NCBI GenBank assembly: GCA_964393325.1
Contig: CAYMTE010000005.1
Coordinates: 1-64,000 of the forward strand
DNA from: JBAZWV01 sp964393325
Lineage (GTDB): Bacteria > Patescibacteriota > Patescibacteriia > 2-12-FULL-60-25
DNA length: 64,000 bases
Reading direction: 5' to 3'
Shown here: one piece after another, positions 32,839 to 41,469 of the stretch
Numbering within the stretch: the first letter of the stretch is position 1
How the letters are laid out: each line of letters opens with the position of its first letter
Notes under the pieces: generated by a model
Seen by the model: only the letters and a program-made list of their open reading frames with translations
Told to the model about the DNA's origin: nothing
The model's database searches: none
Position numbers and translations under genes: made by a program

Positions 32839-34293
32839 TTACGCTCGACGACGCGTCGTCTTCCGAGTCTTCGACGGTTTCGGGTCGTCGAGGTCCTCGT
32901 GAGTCACGACGCCGAGGCGTACGAGATTCTCAATGGTTTGTTGGTTTAACGTGCCAGGTTTTGCTTCTAGGACAGTGCTGCGCACCCTGTCCTTAATGTC
33001 TTTCTGCACGCTTTTTTGAAGCTTCTCGTAGTAGCGGAGGATGTCTTGCATCGTATACGAGTGGCTATACAGGAGCGAGATATACTCGTCTCCCAGTAGC
33101 TGCTTCCAGTTGAACAGTTTCAGAATCTCCAGACGCTGTTCTGGCGTGAGTTTTTTTTCTAGCGTCCGTTCGGCATCTTCTCTGCAGAGAAGATGCCTGT
33201 TTAGTGTATCGGCTACGAACCGCACATGCTCCAGGCTCGCGATGAGGCAGAAGACTTCGGACGGCACGAGGTCGTCGTAGCCGAGGGAGCGAACCCATCC
33301 GATCGCCGCGCGAACGTTGTCACAAATAACGGTGCGTTCCTGTGCCGTTACCGGTCGTCGGAGTTGTCTCGCAAACCGGAGGAGAACGTTGTTTTCGATG
33401 AGACGTTCGTTTTCCGCCCGACGGATCTGCGCGCGAGCTTTTTTGAAGCTCGCTTGGTCGATCCATGCGCTCTCCAGATCGCCGCATGCGGCAAGCATGG
33501 TCCAGGTGGTGAAGAGAGCGCGTGGAAGATCGGAAATGTGGTCAATCGAAACCGTTGAGGGGAACTGCGTCGATTCGAGAATCGGCGTCACGAGAGAGAG
33601 CGTCGTCTCGATTGCGCGCATCTCTTTTTGTGCGAGATGCGCGGTGTAGGCGTACTCGAACTCGTGCGCGATCGGCTCGAACGAGAGCGCTATGATGTCG
33701 CGTTCTCGGGAATCGACGTGCAGACGGTTGTAGTGCCCACGCACGATGCTTTTCCCCCCAATAGACAAGCAGACGCGCTGCTTCCTCTGGATGCGTTCTT
33801 TCGCTTGTAGGATCTCTTTGCGTGTCTCTTGTGTGAGCTTGATGAGCCCTCCAAAAAACATGCTGACGGATCCCGCGACCTCCATGAGCGGTGTGCGTGT
33901 CTTGTACATCGACGCGGCAGCATGACTTTGCCGGAGGGCATTGAGGAGGTCTTTTGCTGCCTCCTCGACGGTTGCATAGCGAAGGAGAAGTCCTTGACTG
34001 ATCAACCGATGCGCGACCGGGATGACAGTCGTCAGAATATCGCGCGGCGAGGTTAGGGTTGTGATGCCCATTTTTTCGCCGACGCGAACGATAACGGGCC
34101 ACAGGCCTTCGGTCAGAAGTTCCTCGACAGGTAGTTCCTGCCACTCCGCTTGTCCGAGCTCCGTCGTTTGGATGTTGCCGGCAGACGCTTCGTATACCGT
34201 ATGGAAGAGCGCTGCGAGAGGCGCTCCGGTGAAGCGTGGAGCGACCTTTTTGTCTGCTTCTCGAGGAAGCAGAACGAGAGCGCTTACTGTCAT
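32839..34293 (-). CDS. Uncharacterised 484-aa protein, last gene of J-domain operon
   Basis: A mostly helical soluble protein with no signal peptide. MEVAGSVSMFFGGLIKL near 140 is weakly hydrophobic; the last 20 residues are very basic (KPSKTRKTTRRRA), which could bind nucleic acid. No catalytic motif is recognised. The ATG at 34293 follows GGAGG by 7 bases, chosen over an ATG 36 bases upstream. A terminator at 34311-34346 lies between this gene and the preceding one, so it may be expressed less than, or separately from, the genes upstream. Confidence 0.65.
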   Translation of the reverse strand: MTVSALVLLPREADKKVAPRFTGAPLAALFHTVYEASAGNIQTTELGQAEWQELPVEELLTEGLWPVIVRVGEKMGITTLTSPRDILTTVIPVAHRLISQGLLLRYATVEEAAKDLLNALRQSHAAASMYKTRTPLMEVAGSVSMFFGGLIKLTQETRKEILQAKERIQRKQRVCLSIGGKSIVRGHYNRLHVDSRERDIIALSFEPIAHEFEYAYTAHLAQKEMRAIETTLSLVTPILESTQFPSTVSIDHISDLPRALFTTWTMLAACGDLESAWIDQASFKKARAQIRRAENERLIENNVLLRFARQLRRPVTAQERTVICDNVRAAIGWVRSLGYDDLVPSEVFCLIASLEHVRFVADTLNRHLLCREDAERTLEKKLTPEQRLEILKLFNWKQLLGDEYISLLYSHSYTMQDILRYYEKLQKSVQKDIKDRVRSTVLEAKPGTLNQQTIENLVRLGVVTHEDLDDPKPSKTRKTTRRRA

Positions 34294-34310
34294 CAGAGAC
34301 CTCCGTTTGG

Positions 34311-34346
34311 AAAAGCCCCCGACCCGCACGACGCGAATCAGGGGCT
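34311..34346 (-). terminator. Intercistronic terminator in the J-domain operon
   Basis: AGCCCC/GGGGCT with a long loop, followed by TTTT on the minus strand, between the genes at 34354 and 34293. The T run is short, so it may only partly stop transcription. Confidence 0.6.
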
Positions 34347-34353
34347 ATGAAGG

Positions 34354-35283
34354 TTAGAACCCAACCCCTTGTTTGAGGCGGGCCGCGACCGCGACTGCAT
34401 CCGTTTCGGGCAGACGCTTGGATGCCGTCTGTCGCGACGCGGCGACCGCGGCGGCGAAGTCCGTGGCGTGTGCGAGGGTCAGCGAAGGGGTCGCTTCCTC
34501 CTCGACGCGCAGCAGGAGATGCTCGAGCTCCGTCGTCCCCTCCTGGGGATCGATTCCGAGTTCGAGCATGGTCGATTTGTGGACATCGACCTCGTGGTTG
34601 GTCGCGATCGCGAACAAGATCCACTCCCTCAAGGAGAACGTCCCGATCACGCGCGAACAGATGTCGCCGTAGTCGGGTCGGTCCTTGATCTTGTACGCCC
34701 ACCGGCAGAGCCGGTCGGCTGTGTCGCGACGATATTCCGGAGTGAGACGCGAGTCGTCGTCCTCGACCGTCTGCGCCTCCTCCTGGTAGGCAGGGGCGGC
34801 GTTGCGAGGCTCCTCGTCGTCTTCTCCCCCGGGAGACGTGTCTTCCACGTCCCCCTCCTCGAGCTCTGCCCCCTCCTCTTTCTCGAGGAGGGGGTGGCCC
34901 GTGTCGGACGTAACGTCTTTGACGATCGCGAGAATGAGCGCGTCCGCGTCAATGACGAAGGCTGCGCTGCTGGGCAGCTCTCCCCTCCCCGTGAGGAGCT
35001 CGGCCGTACGTTCTGCGGAGAGGTAGTCCGTGAGCAGGCTCTTGGACTGCGAGTCGGTACCGATCGTCTCGACGATCAGATCCAACGCGTCCGAGGACTG
35101 TCGCGGGGAAAGCCCCAGGTCGCTATCCGCGTTCCCGAGAACGGCGAGCGCCGCTGTCGGGTTTTGGCGGATGAGCGCGAGAACGCTCTCGCGTTGTTCT
35201 GCGTCGCGCCCAGAGAGCGCAAGTTTGAACGCACGTCCGGCATCTGCCGGCGAATCGAAGGAAACCTGAACGATGTCACTCAT
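34354..35283 (-). CDS. Uncharacterised acidic protein, 309 aa
   Basis: Soluble, with a strongly acidic low-complexity middle (about 130-175, EEGDVEDTSPGGEDDEEP) separating an N-terminal helical domain from a C-terminal domain that contains GTFSLREWILFAIATNHEVD. No known motif. The ATG overlaps the stop of the 165-aa gene by 4 bases and follows AAAGGAG by 7 bases, so it is co-translated with it. The acidic linker between two domains suggests an adaptor or client-binding protein, but that is a guess. Confidence 0.65.
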   Translation of the reverse strand: MSDIVQVSFDSPADAGRAFKLALSGRDAEQRESVLALIRQNPTAALAVLGNADSDLGLSPRQSSDALDLIVETIGTDSQSKSLLTDYLSAERTAELLTGRGELPSSAAFVIDADALILAIVKDVTSDTGHPLLEKEEGAELEEGDVEDTSPGGEDDEEPRNAAPAYQEEAQTVEDDDSRLTPEYRRDTADRLCRWAYKIKDRPDYGDICSRVIGTFSLREWILFAIATNHEVDVHKSTMLELGIDPQEGTTELEHLLLRVEEEATPSLTLAHATDFAAAVAASRQTASKRLPETDAVAVAARLKQGVGF

Positions 35284-35777
35284 GAATCACTCCTTTGGTC
35301 GAACAGGCTTCCCTGTTCATTGTCTTGGTCCGCCTCGTCCTTCTGCTCCTCCCCCGTCGGTTTCTTCGATTCTTTTGAATCGGTGAGAACCGTCGCGAGA
35401 ATGCTCGCGATGCAGACGATGCTGACGGCGCCGTCGGGTGTTTCAAGGAGGAGTTGGAGAACCCGGTTCGCAGGGTGTGACGCCTTCAGCTTGAAGACGT
35501 CATCGAGCCCGCGTTGTCGAACCGCGGCCTGCAGTTTTTTTGGATTGCGCATGTTTCCTCGCAGATCAACGAGCGTGCGCTCATTGATCGAGACGACGCC
35601 GTTCGAGAGGATCGCGGCGAGATCGCCGCAATCCATGATGCTGAGCGCGCTCCCGTCGGTCATCTCAGCGAGTTTTTTCGCTGTGTCGTCGCGCGTGTCG
35701 ATACGCTCCCCTTCTGCGGTGCGGACGTACACGCTCATTGCAGCTCGATATTCTTGAAGATCACTATCTATTCCCAT
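35280..35777 (-). CDS. Uncharacterised 165-aa protein
   Basis: Soluble, with a charged, disordered-looking C-terminal tail (SKESKKPTGEEQKDEADQDN). The core (about 40-130) alternates helices and short strands. No known motif. The ATG at 35777 lies inside the end of the J-domain gene (14-base overlap) after AAAGGA. Its start codons and overlaps tie it to the J-domain protein and the 309-aa protein in one mRNA. Confidence 0.65.
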   Translation of the reverse strand: MGIDSDLQEYRAAMSVYVRTAEGERIDTRDDTAKKLAEMTDGSALSIMDCGDLAAILSNGVVSINERTLVDLRGNMRNPKKLQAAVRQRGLDDVFKLKASHPANRVLQLLLETPDGAVSIVCIASILATVLTDSKESKKPTGEEQKDEADQDNEQGSLFDQRSDS

Positions 35778-36276
35778 TTTCCGTTCCTTTCTTGTGTGTG
35801 AGTGCAACAAAGAGATCGCCGGGTTCACCGGCGTTACGCCCTTCCCCGCCCGCTCCGATGATTCGGAGCCAGCGAGGTATGGGTCCGGTCGATGGCACGA
35901 AGAATTCGCGCTGGTCGACCACGACTTTCCCCTCTCGAATTTCTCCGCTGACGACCTCGTGTCCTCCCTGTTGGCTCGCTTTTGGTGCCGAAGGAAGAAG
36001 CGCGCTGATGAGACGGAGACCCGCTGGTCGCATGAAAAGATCATGCAGTGTCTGCGGGGCGCTGTTGGATCGGTCGTACCTCGCGCGTTTTCCGGGGTCC
36101 GAGAGCACCGTGTATGCCTGGGTTGCCTCGTTGAATCGCGCCGCCGCTTCCGCGTTTCCCGGATCTTTATCCGGGTGAGAGGCTCGCGCGATCGCACGAT
36201 AGGCCTTCCGGAGTTCTTCCGTACTTGCCGTTTCGGCGACGCCGAGAACATCGTACAGGTTTCTTGCGATACCCAT
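35764..36276 (-). CDS. Compact DnaJ-like (J-domain) co-chaperone
   Basis: 170 aa. The J domain occupies about 5-70, with the HPD loop (SHPDKDPGN, His34-Pro-Asp) needed to stimulate a DnaK ATPase. There is no Gly/Phe region and no zinc finger; a shortened C-terminal domain follows with IREGKVVVDQREFFVPSTG and LRIIGAGGEGRNAGEPGDLF, the last strand pattern of DnaJ/CbpA C-terminal domain II. The ATG at 36276 follows an AGGAAAGGGG ribosome site. It is the first gene of an operon with three orphans, with a TTGACA promoter, and no DnaK or GrpE gene is near. Confidence 0.85.
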   Translation of the reverse strand: MGIARNLYDVLGVAETASTEELRKAYRAIARASHPDKDPGNAEAAARFNEATQAYTVLSDPGKRARYDRSNSAPQTLHDLFMRPAGLRLISALLPSAPKASQQGGHEVVSGEIREGKVVVDQREFFVPSTGPIPRWLRIIGAGGEGRNAGEPGDLFVALTHKKGTENGNR

Positions 36277-36317
36277 CCCCCTTTCCTTTCTGTATTGGTT
36301 GTCGATGAGCACATCGT

Positions 36318-36346
36318 ACGCTAAGCCATTTTTTTCATTTTGTCAA
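36318..36346 (-). promoter_or_regulatory. Promoter of the J-domain operon
   Basis: TTGACA (36341-36346), a 17-base spacer and TAGCGT (36318-36323). No heat-shock CIRCE palindrome is visible around it. Confidence 0.6.
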
Positions 36347-36371
36347 GCATCCCTGTCATGCGTCGGAGATT

Positions 36372-36394
36372 AAAAAACCCCGACAATGATCGGG
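36372..36394 (-). terminator. Intrinsic terminator after the NlpC/P60-like gene
   Basis: CCCGA/TCGGG stem with a 6-base loop, then TTTTTT on the minus strand, directly after the stop at 36397. It insulates that gene from the J-domain operon promoter downstream. Confidence 0.8.
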
Positions 36395-36396
36395 AT

Positions 36397-36996
36397 TTAC
36401 GCATTTTTTGCGATGCGCGCGAGGAGAAGTCGCTGCACGGCTTCTTGCGTTTTTTCGATGCGGGAATGTGAAAGGATGAGTGTTGTCCAACGCGCATGCT
36501 CTGGGAGGATACGTTTCCTTCCCTGAATATCGCATCGGGCGATATCTTCCATACGTCGTTCAACAACGGCGCATTCTTGGGTGGACGCGAAGACGATCGT
36601 CCGTTCCTTCGTGATGATACCGAAGTGCTGCACGCCTCGCGGAGGTGTGAACGCGAGGATATCTCCTTCGATCAGCTCCCCCGCCGAACAGAGCCGCATT
36701 CCTCGACGCAACTCATGTGCTGTTCCCGGGAGGCGAAAGCCCATTTGCAGATAACACCACCGTACAAACGACACGGGACTAAATTCCCATGGCGCTTCAT
36801 GAAACGGGGCGTTGTAGCGGACGCTGATTCGTCCGGACGCCATCGGGTAATCAAGATATGAGCGTACGAGTCGCGTCATGTCTCGATGCGCCAAGAATCG
36901 AAAGCCCTGCGTATGCAGGATGTGAATCGCCTCGCGGTCATCGATCGGGAGGCGCATTGCGGAAAAATCGATATGCAACAGAGAATCAAGTGCCAT
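36397..36996 (-). CDS. NlpC/P60-like protein with inactivated catalytic site
   Basis: 199 aa. The stretch FVRWCYLQMGFRLPGTAHELRRG, then GELIEGDILAF and VQHFGIIT matches the NlpC/P60 core order (DCSGFVxxxYxxxGxxLPRT, then L-GDLLFF, then HVGI). The catalytic Cys is gone: DCSG is replaced by Ser-Pro-Val-Ser (73-76), while the His (124) is kept. It is therefore not a functional cysteine peptidase; a ligand- or peptide-binding role is possible. No signal peptide. The ATG follows AAAGGGGGG. Confidence 0.65.
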   Translation of the reverse strand: MALDSLLHIDFSAMRLPIDDREAIHILHTQGFRFLAHRDMTRLVRSYLDYPMASGRISVRYNAPFHEAPWEFSPVSFVRWCYLQMGFRLPGTAHELRRGMRLCSAGELIEGDILAFTPPRGVQHFGIITKERTIVFASTQECAVVERRMEDIARCDIQGRKRILPEHARWTTLILSHSRIEKTQEAVQRLLLARIAKNA

Positions 36997-37090
36997 GATC
37001 GCCCCCCTTTGTTGAAAGGATCTACATGCAAGAGACCACGATGGACATGTTTTGTCAATGAATACTGGTGCGTTCTGAAGAGGGATTTGT

Positions 37091-37096
37091 TACAAT
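37091..37096 (+). promoter_or_regulatory. -10 element directly before a start codon
   Basis: TACAAT ends 8 bases before the ATG at 37105. No clear -35, no Shine-Dalgarno: a probable near-leaderless start. Confidence 0.4.
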
Positions 37097-37104
37097 CCGT
37101 CGAT

Positions 37105-37896
37105 ATGAAAACACTTCACCGGTATGCCGTCGCATTGACGGTTTGCGCCTCTTGTTACGTTGGCTGCGGTTCCGTTCCTCCTTCGATGCCTGTTTCCACG
37201 GAAACGGTTGCGCCATCTGTCGCAGACAACGCGCCAGCGCGTCGAGGTGTTTCTGATAGCGTCCCAGCAGAAGGCTGCTTTAATCCGTACTACCCGCTTC
37301 GTTCCGGTTCGTCGATCACCTATCGCATGAAGACGGGGGCGACAGAGGTTCCTGTCACGACACGTGTGCTCGAACGGACGCCAAACACGGCAAAGCTGGA
37401 GTATTCCTTCGCGATTCGTGATCGCGTCGCAACAATGACAAATGAACTGGTTTGTGAGGACGGTTCCATGAAAGGTAAGGGATATTTTGATTTTGCGCAG
37501 GCGTTTTCTGGTCTCGATGTGACGTATGACACCATTTCCATGGATGGAGATATCCTTCCAAACGATTTGGATGTTGGTCGCGAATGGACGCTCTCAACCG
37601 AGGTTGAAATGCACACAACGAATACGCAGATGAAAGCGATTTTGGATGGACGTCGTCAAAAAACAACGGTGAAGAGCCGGGTGTTGAAGGAAGAGGATGT
37701 GACGGTTCCGGCAGGGACATTTCATGCGCTGGCTATCGAGCAGAAAATGACGCTCGAAGGAATGATGAATGGTACGCCGATCGAGACAACGTCGTATGTG
37801 TGGTTCGCCAAAGATATCGGGCTTATAAAAAGTGAGCATCATGCAGGAAAAACGACATCCACGCTTGAAGCGATACAGATAGATGGAGTCCGATAG
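37105..37896 (+). CDS. Secreted lipoprotein, DUF3108-like
   Basis: 263 aa. Lipoprotein signal MKTLHRYAVALTVCASCYVGC with the likely lipidated Cys21. After a short linker comes CFNPYYPLRSGSSITYRMKTG, then a beta-rich domain ending VPAGTFHALAIEQKM and WFAKDIGLIKSEH, a pattern found in DUF3108-like and related extracellular proteins of unknown function. The ATG at 37105 is chosen because the signal starts there. It is divergent from the NlpC/P60-like gene. Confidence 0.7.
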   Translation: MKTLHRYAVALTVCASCYVGCGSVPPSMPVSTETVAPSVADNAPARRGVSDSVPAEGCFNPYYPLRSGSSITYRMKTGATEVPVTTRVLERTPNTAKLEYSFAIRDRVATMTNELVCEDGSMKGKGYFDFAQAFSGLDVTYDTISMDGDILPNDLDVGREWTLSTEVEMHTTNTQMKAILDGRRQKTTVKSRVLKEEDVTVPAGTFHALAIEQKMTLEGMMNGTPIETTSYVWFAKDIGLIKSEHHAGKTTSTLEAIQIDGVR

Positions 37897-38006
37897 TTTT
37901 ACGGTTTGTGTCGGGCCTCGACATATTGCGCATGTTGAACAGAAGTGATAATCTTCCGCGGCGTTTAACGCGTTGTTCCTTACACGAGACTAGCTTCTCA
38001 CAACCA

Positions 38007-38041
38007 CAAACCGCTCGTTCGAGTGAACGCAGTACGGTTTG
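38007..38041 (+). repeat. Inverted repeat in the leader of the cytochrome-like gene
   Basis: CAAACCG (38007-38013) and CGGTTTG (38035-38041) enclose CTCGTTCGAG, itself a small hairpin. It lies about 35 bases before the start at 38074. No convincing promoter was found between 37897 and 38073. Confidence 0.4.
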
Positions 38042-38073
38042 CTTCGAATGAGCTGTTATAGAAGGAGTAGAGC

Positions 38074-39026
38074 ATGTATCGCTCTGGTCGCGTTCTGCTA
38101 GCTATGTTCTCGATGTTCCTCGTCGTCATTGCGGCGTCGTGTGTCATCGAGACCGACAATTCCTTGCCCGAGGTCGACGAAACGCTCGGTTCCACCGAGC
38201 AGGCGATCTCGAACGGCGTGAAGCCCGTGGGTCTTGGTTTATACTTCCACCAAGGGGTGTGGAACCAGAACCTCGCGGAGAACGCTCCGTTCGACGCGTA
38301 CGTTCCTCCCCCGTCCTCCCTGCATGTAGTGGGTACGACTCCTCGCTTCGTGCAGGAGATGTACATCACGGCAAAGGTGCCGTCGACGATTGCTGCTGGC
38401 CTTGCGCCGGCGCAAACAAGCGGCGACCTCGCGGGGTTGGACTGGACGGGCGTGCAGCAGGCTGGGCCTGTGGATTGGCGGTGGCTGGCGGACGGCTCGA
38501 ACCTCTTCCAGCGGCAAACCTTCTATGAAGGTGCCGCGTGGATGAAGGAGAAAACCCCCTTCCTGGTCAGGACGCGAGATGCGCAAGGTCACGAACTGAG
38601 CCATCTCAAGGTCCACCCCGGGAAGGACAACAAGTGGAAGGAGGGCGATGATTTCTTGGCTCGGCGGTTCGTTGCGCGCGTCATCACCGTGCATTGTGCG
38701 GCGGTGGGCGACTGCTCGAACCCGGAGGCGCAGACGTTCGCCGAGGTGCTCATCCAGTTGCAGGGCAACCTGCGCGACGACCGCGACGACAAGTGCGAGA
38801 CGGACGACAAGGACGATTCGCTCAAGATGCCGGCGGAGGCTGCGTCGCTTGAAGTGACGTGGCCGCAACTCCCCGGCAAGGTGTGGAGCGTCCCGGTGGT
38901 GCACGACGACCCGGATCCGGATTTCGGGTATGGGTTGAAGATCCAGCTCGAGGTCGTCAACACGCCGGTGAGCGGGTACTTCATGCCTGGCGACAACGTC
39001 CAGGTTCGCGTCACGTACACCGATGA
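38074..39026 (+). CDS. Cytochrome-like outer lipoprotein, N-terminal part (cut by gap)
   Basis: The first 317 codons before the N run. Lipoprotein signal MYRSGRVLLAMFSMFLVVIAASC, then acidic residues and ETLGSTEQAIS, a post-signal stretch typical of myxobacterial lipoproteins. A beta-rich domain follows, with no heme motif in this half. Strong Shine-Dalgarno (AGAAGGAG). G+C is far above that of the flanking lipoprotein gene. The reading frame after the gap is shifted by one relative to this half, so the true gap length is not 100. See the C-terminal part for the heme motifs. Confidence 0.7.
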
Positions 39027-39126
39027 NNNNNNNNNNNNNNNNNNNNNNNNNNNNNNNNNNNNNNNNNNNNNNNNNNNNNNNNNNNNNNNNNNNNNNNNNN
39101 NNNNNNNNNNNNNNNNNNNNNNNNNN
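39027..39126. other. Assembly gap of 100 N
   Basis: A run of exactly 100 N, the usual filler for a gap of unknown size, inside the cytochrome-like gene. Confidence 0.95.
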
Positions 39127-39127
39127 T

Positions 39128-39598
39128 GCGACGAGAGCCGTAGATGGGTGGACCGGGCTCGTGCAAGAGACGCCGGAGACCTCGATCATGTTTGGGTGTG
39201 CGGGCGGTGACTTGGGCTTGTGCTTGACTCCGTCTCCGGATATCTACGACTTCACGCTTCCCGCGGATGCGGAAGCTGGGACGTACGTTTCCGGCATCAA
39301 GGCGCGTCGGTACTGGGCGGGTGAACCGCAAATCCAGGCCGAGAAGGTTCACTTCCAGGTCGGGACGCTCACGGAGACGCTGTTCTCGGGCTTCCCGATT
39401 CCTCCGGAGGTGGACAGCGATTGCCGGGAGTGTCACGCGGGTCGGGCTCGTCTCGACGCGGTCTGGCATGCACCGACGGGCGTGAACGGCGTCGATGAGT
39501 CATGTGTCGCGTGTCATACGGATTCGCTTCCGTTTGAGCCCGACGCTCCGCTCGCGACGCGCCTCATCCAGGTGCATCGTTCGCCGCGCGCAAAATAG
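39128..39598 (+). CDS. Cytochrome-like outer lipoprotein, C-terminal part with two CxxCH motifs
   Basis: 157 codons after the gap. AEAGTYVSGIKARRYW and VHFQVGTL resemble the beta domain that precedes heme clusters in OmcA/MtrC-type decaheme cytochromes. Then CRECH and CVACH, about 40 residues apart, are perfect c-type heme-binding motifs, with extra His residues nearby (DAVWHAP) that could be distal ligands. The protein ends soon afterwards, so only two hemes are possible unless more lie in the gap. Cytochromes c are rare in the candidate phyla and no maturation gene is visible here. Confidence 0.7.
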   Translation, partial: ATRAVDGWTGLVQETPETSIMFGCAGGDLGLCLTPSPDIYDFTLPADAEAGTYVSGIKARRYWAGEPQIQAEKVHFQVGTLTETLFSGFPIPPEVDSDCRECHAGRARLDAVWHAPTGVNGVDESCVACHTDSLPFEPDAPLATRLIQVHRSPRAK

Positions 39599-39669
39599 TC
39601 GCACCTCATAAAAACGTACCTCGTAAGGTACGAGTGCGAGAAGCTGTGTCTTGGGGTGGGATCTCTCTT

Positions 39670-39692
39670 CCGGAGCTTGTCTCCGGTTTTTT
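39670..39692 (+). terminator. Intrinsic terminator after the cytochrome-like gene
   Basis: CCGGAG/CTCCGG with a 5-base loop and TTTTTT. A second hairpin (CGTACCT/AGGTACG) sits upstream at about 39613-39632. Confidence 0.85.
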
Positions 39693-40335
39693 ATATCGCA
39701 ATGGTGTCTACCGGCCGGTCTTTGTTGATTTCCCAGAAGGCTTTAACGCTTGCCATCAAATCTCTCACCCAATAGTACGACGCGTCTTTGTACGTTTGCT
39801 TGTCTGACGTGACACCGACGGACTCGACGCCGAGCGCATCGCAAAGATACAACGCGCGTGCCATGTGAAACCGCTGTGTGACGACGATCGCGCGATCAAT
39901 CTTGAGTTCTTCCTTTGCACGTCGACAGCTCTCGAACGTTCGATATCCTTTTCCATCAACGAGAATCGCGTCTTCGGGGATGCCGTGGGTTCGCAAGAAT
40001 GTATGCATCACACTGATCTCGTCAGAACGGAAGTTTCCATCATCTCCCGTGATCAGAATGCGCTCCGCGCTCCCCTGCTTCCAGATGTCGATTCCAACAA
40101 GCAGCCGATCTTTCAAGGCGTCAGACGGTTCGCCATCCTCTTTTACCGCAGCGCCAAGGATAAGCACGACGGGTGCTTTCTCGGTGAGATCGCTTGTCGA
40201 CGAGAGAATGTCGATGAGATGCGCCATCTGCACATGGACGATCACGAAGAGCACGAGAAACACCACAACGCCGAAGAGCCACAAGAAAAAGAGGCGGATT
40301 TTGAGGAAGATATAACGGAATTGTTCAAACGTCAT
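39691..40335 (-). CDS. DUF218 (SanA/YdcF-like) membrane-anchored protein
   Basis: 214 aa. One N-terminal membrane helix (about 12-36) is followed by the DUF218 domain: VVLILGAAVKEDGEPSDAL, RILITGDDGN, and VVTQRFHMARALYLC. The family includes E. coli SanA and ElyC, linked to envelope barrier and lipid-carrier metabolism; the catalytic activity is not settled. It overlaps rmuC by 4 bases. Confidence 0.85.
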   Translation of the reverse strand: MTFEQFRYIFLKIRLFFLWLFGVVVFLVLFVIVHVQMAHLIDILSSTSDLTEKAPVVLILGAAVKEDGEPSDALKDRLLVGIDIWKQGSAERILITGDDGNFRSDEISVMHTFLRTHGIPEDAILVDGKGYRTFESCRRAKEELKIDRAIVVTQRFHMARALYLCDALGVESVGVTSDKQTYKDASYYWVRDLMASVKAFWEINKDRPVDTIAI

Positions 40336-41381
40336 ACGGTGTCTTCTTGAGGTTTATCAAGTTGGACGGCTTGGTAGCCGGCAGACGCTCCGCTGATGCG
40401 CAGGATGTCTTTATCAATCATGCCAAAATCTTTGGACGCGAGATTGTATTGATTAACGACGGTTCCGAGGTGTTTGCCTACGCTCGTGAAGTGTTGTTCG
40501 TACGAGGCGAGGTGTTTTCCGAGTTCTCCAACACGCTTCCGAATCTCTTTCGTCTGTTCTTCAATCTGCAGCGCGCGAAGACCCTGAAGAACGGTTTGCA
40601 GATATGCGAGGAACGATGTTGGCGAAACGATAATAACGTGCCACTTCCCTGCCGCGCGTTGAATGATGCTTTCGGTATCTTCATCAATCGTTCCGATTTT
40701 GTTGACGAGAAGATCGTAATAGATTGCTTCGTGCGGGATAAACATGAAGGCGAACTCCATCGTTCCCTCCTCCGGACGAATGTATTTTGCCGTTTCTTTG
40801 ACACGCTCTTTGAGGTCGTTTACGAATGATTTTTCGAGACGCTCGCGTTCTGTCGGATTCTGCTCTTCAACAAGGCGGTTGTAGTTTTCAAGACTGAACT
40901 TTGAATCAATGGGAACGATCTTATCTTTGACGAATACCGCCGCGTCGACGATTTCTCCATCCTTAAAGCCGTATTGCATCTGATATCCGCCGGGAGGAAG
41001 GATATTTTTTAGCAGCGTTTCCAGGTAGTACTCTCCCAAAATTCCGCGTTGTTTTGGATTCTTGAGCATGTCTTGCAATCGCTGAAGCTGGCTCGTGACA
41101 TCTAGAACCTGTTTATTCGTCTCTTCCATGCGTGTGATGCGTTCCGTGACGTCTCGCACGACGCCGGTAGATGCGGCAAAGCTCTGTCGAACCGCCTGAT
41201 GTGTTTCAACCATGCGATCTCCTAAGTCTTTTTGAAGCTGCGCAATTTGGTTTTGGAGCAGCGTCATCACTTGAGGGTCATTCGAGGGCGCCGCAGGACG
41301 CTGCTGGCGCACGATGAGCCACGCGACTGCGCCGAGGAGGCCGACGAACAGAATGGTGAGGATGATCTCAAACGGGGTCAT
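40332..41381 (-). CDS. rmuC: DNA recombination protein RmuC
   Basis: 349 aa. An N-terminal membrane helix (about 5-25), a coiled coil (about 40-110), and the RmuC nuclease-like domain: KQRGILGEYYLETLL, DAAVFVKDKIVPIDSKFSLENY and HEAIYYDLL. RmuC proteins limit DNA inversions at short repeats. The DxK-containing strand (PIDSK) matches the proposed PD-(D/E)XK core. Coupled to the DUF218 gene by a 4-base overlap. Confidence 0.93.
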   Translation of the reverse strand: MTPFEIILTILFVGLLGAVAWLIVRQQRPAAPSNDPQVMTLLQNQIAQLQKDLGDRMVETHQAVRQSFAASTGVVRDVTERITRMEETNKQVLDVTSQLQRLQDMLKNPKQRGILGEYYLETLLKNILPPGGYQMQYGFKDGEIVDAAVFVKDKIVPIDSKFSLENYNRLVEEQNPTERERLEKSFVNDLKERVKETAKYIRPEEGTMEFAFMFIPHEAIYYDLLVNKIGTIDEDTESIIQRAAGKWHVIIVSPTSFLAYLQTVLQGLRALQIEEQTKEIRKRVGELGKHLASYEQHFTSVGKHLGTVVNQYNLASKDFGMIDKDILRISGASAGYQAVQLDKPQEDTV

Positions 41382-41469
41382 AGTCAGTCATAGACTGCCA
41401 GCTACGCGATGAATTCGCAATGTCATTTGCGTTATCCACAATATCGGATATTCCCTTTCAAAAACGGTT

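Noticed and set aside
33542..34702. 386-codon minus-strand frame overlapping the 484-aa and 309-aa genes
   Set aside because: Arg/Ser/Asp-rich shadow in another frame of the same strand, with no ribosome site.
41432..41440. Perfect DnaA box TTATCCACA near rmuC, as a sign of a replication origin
   Set aside because: Only one box, no AT-rich unwinding region and no dnaA/dnaN nearby.
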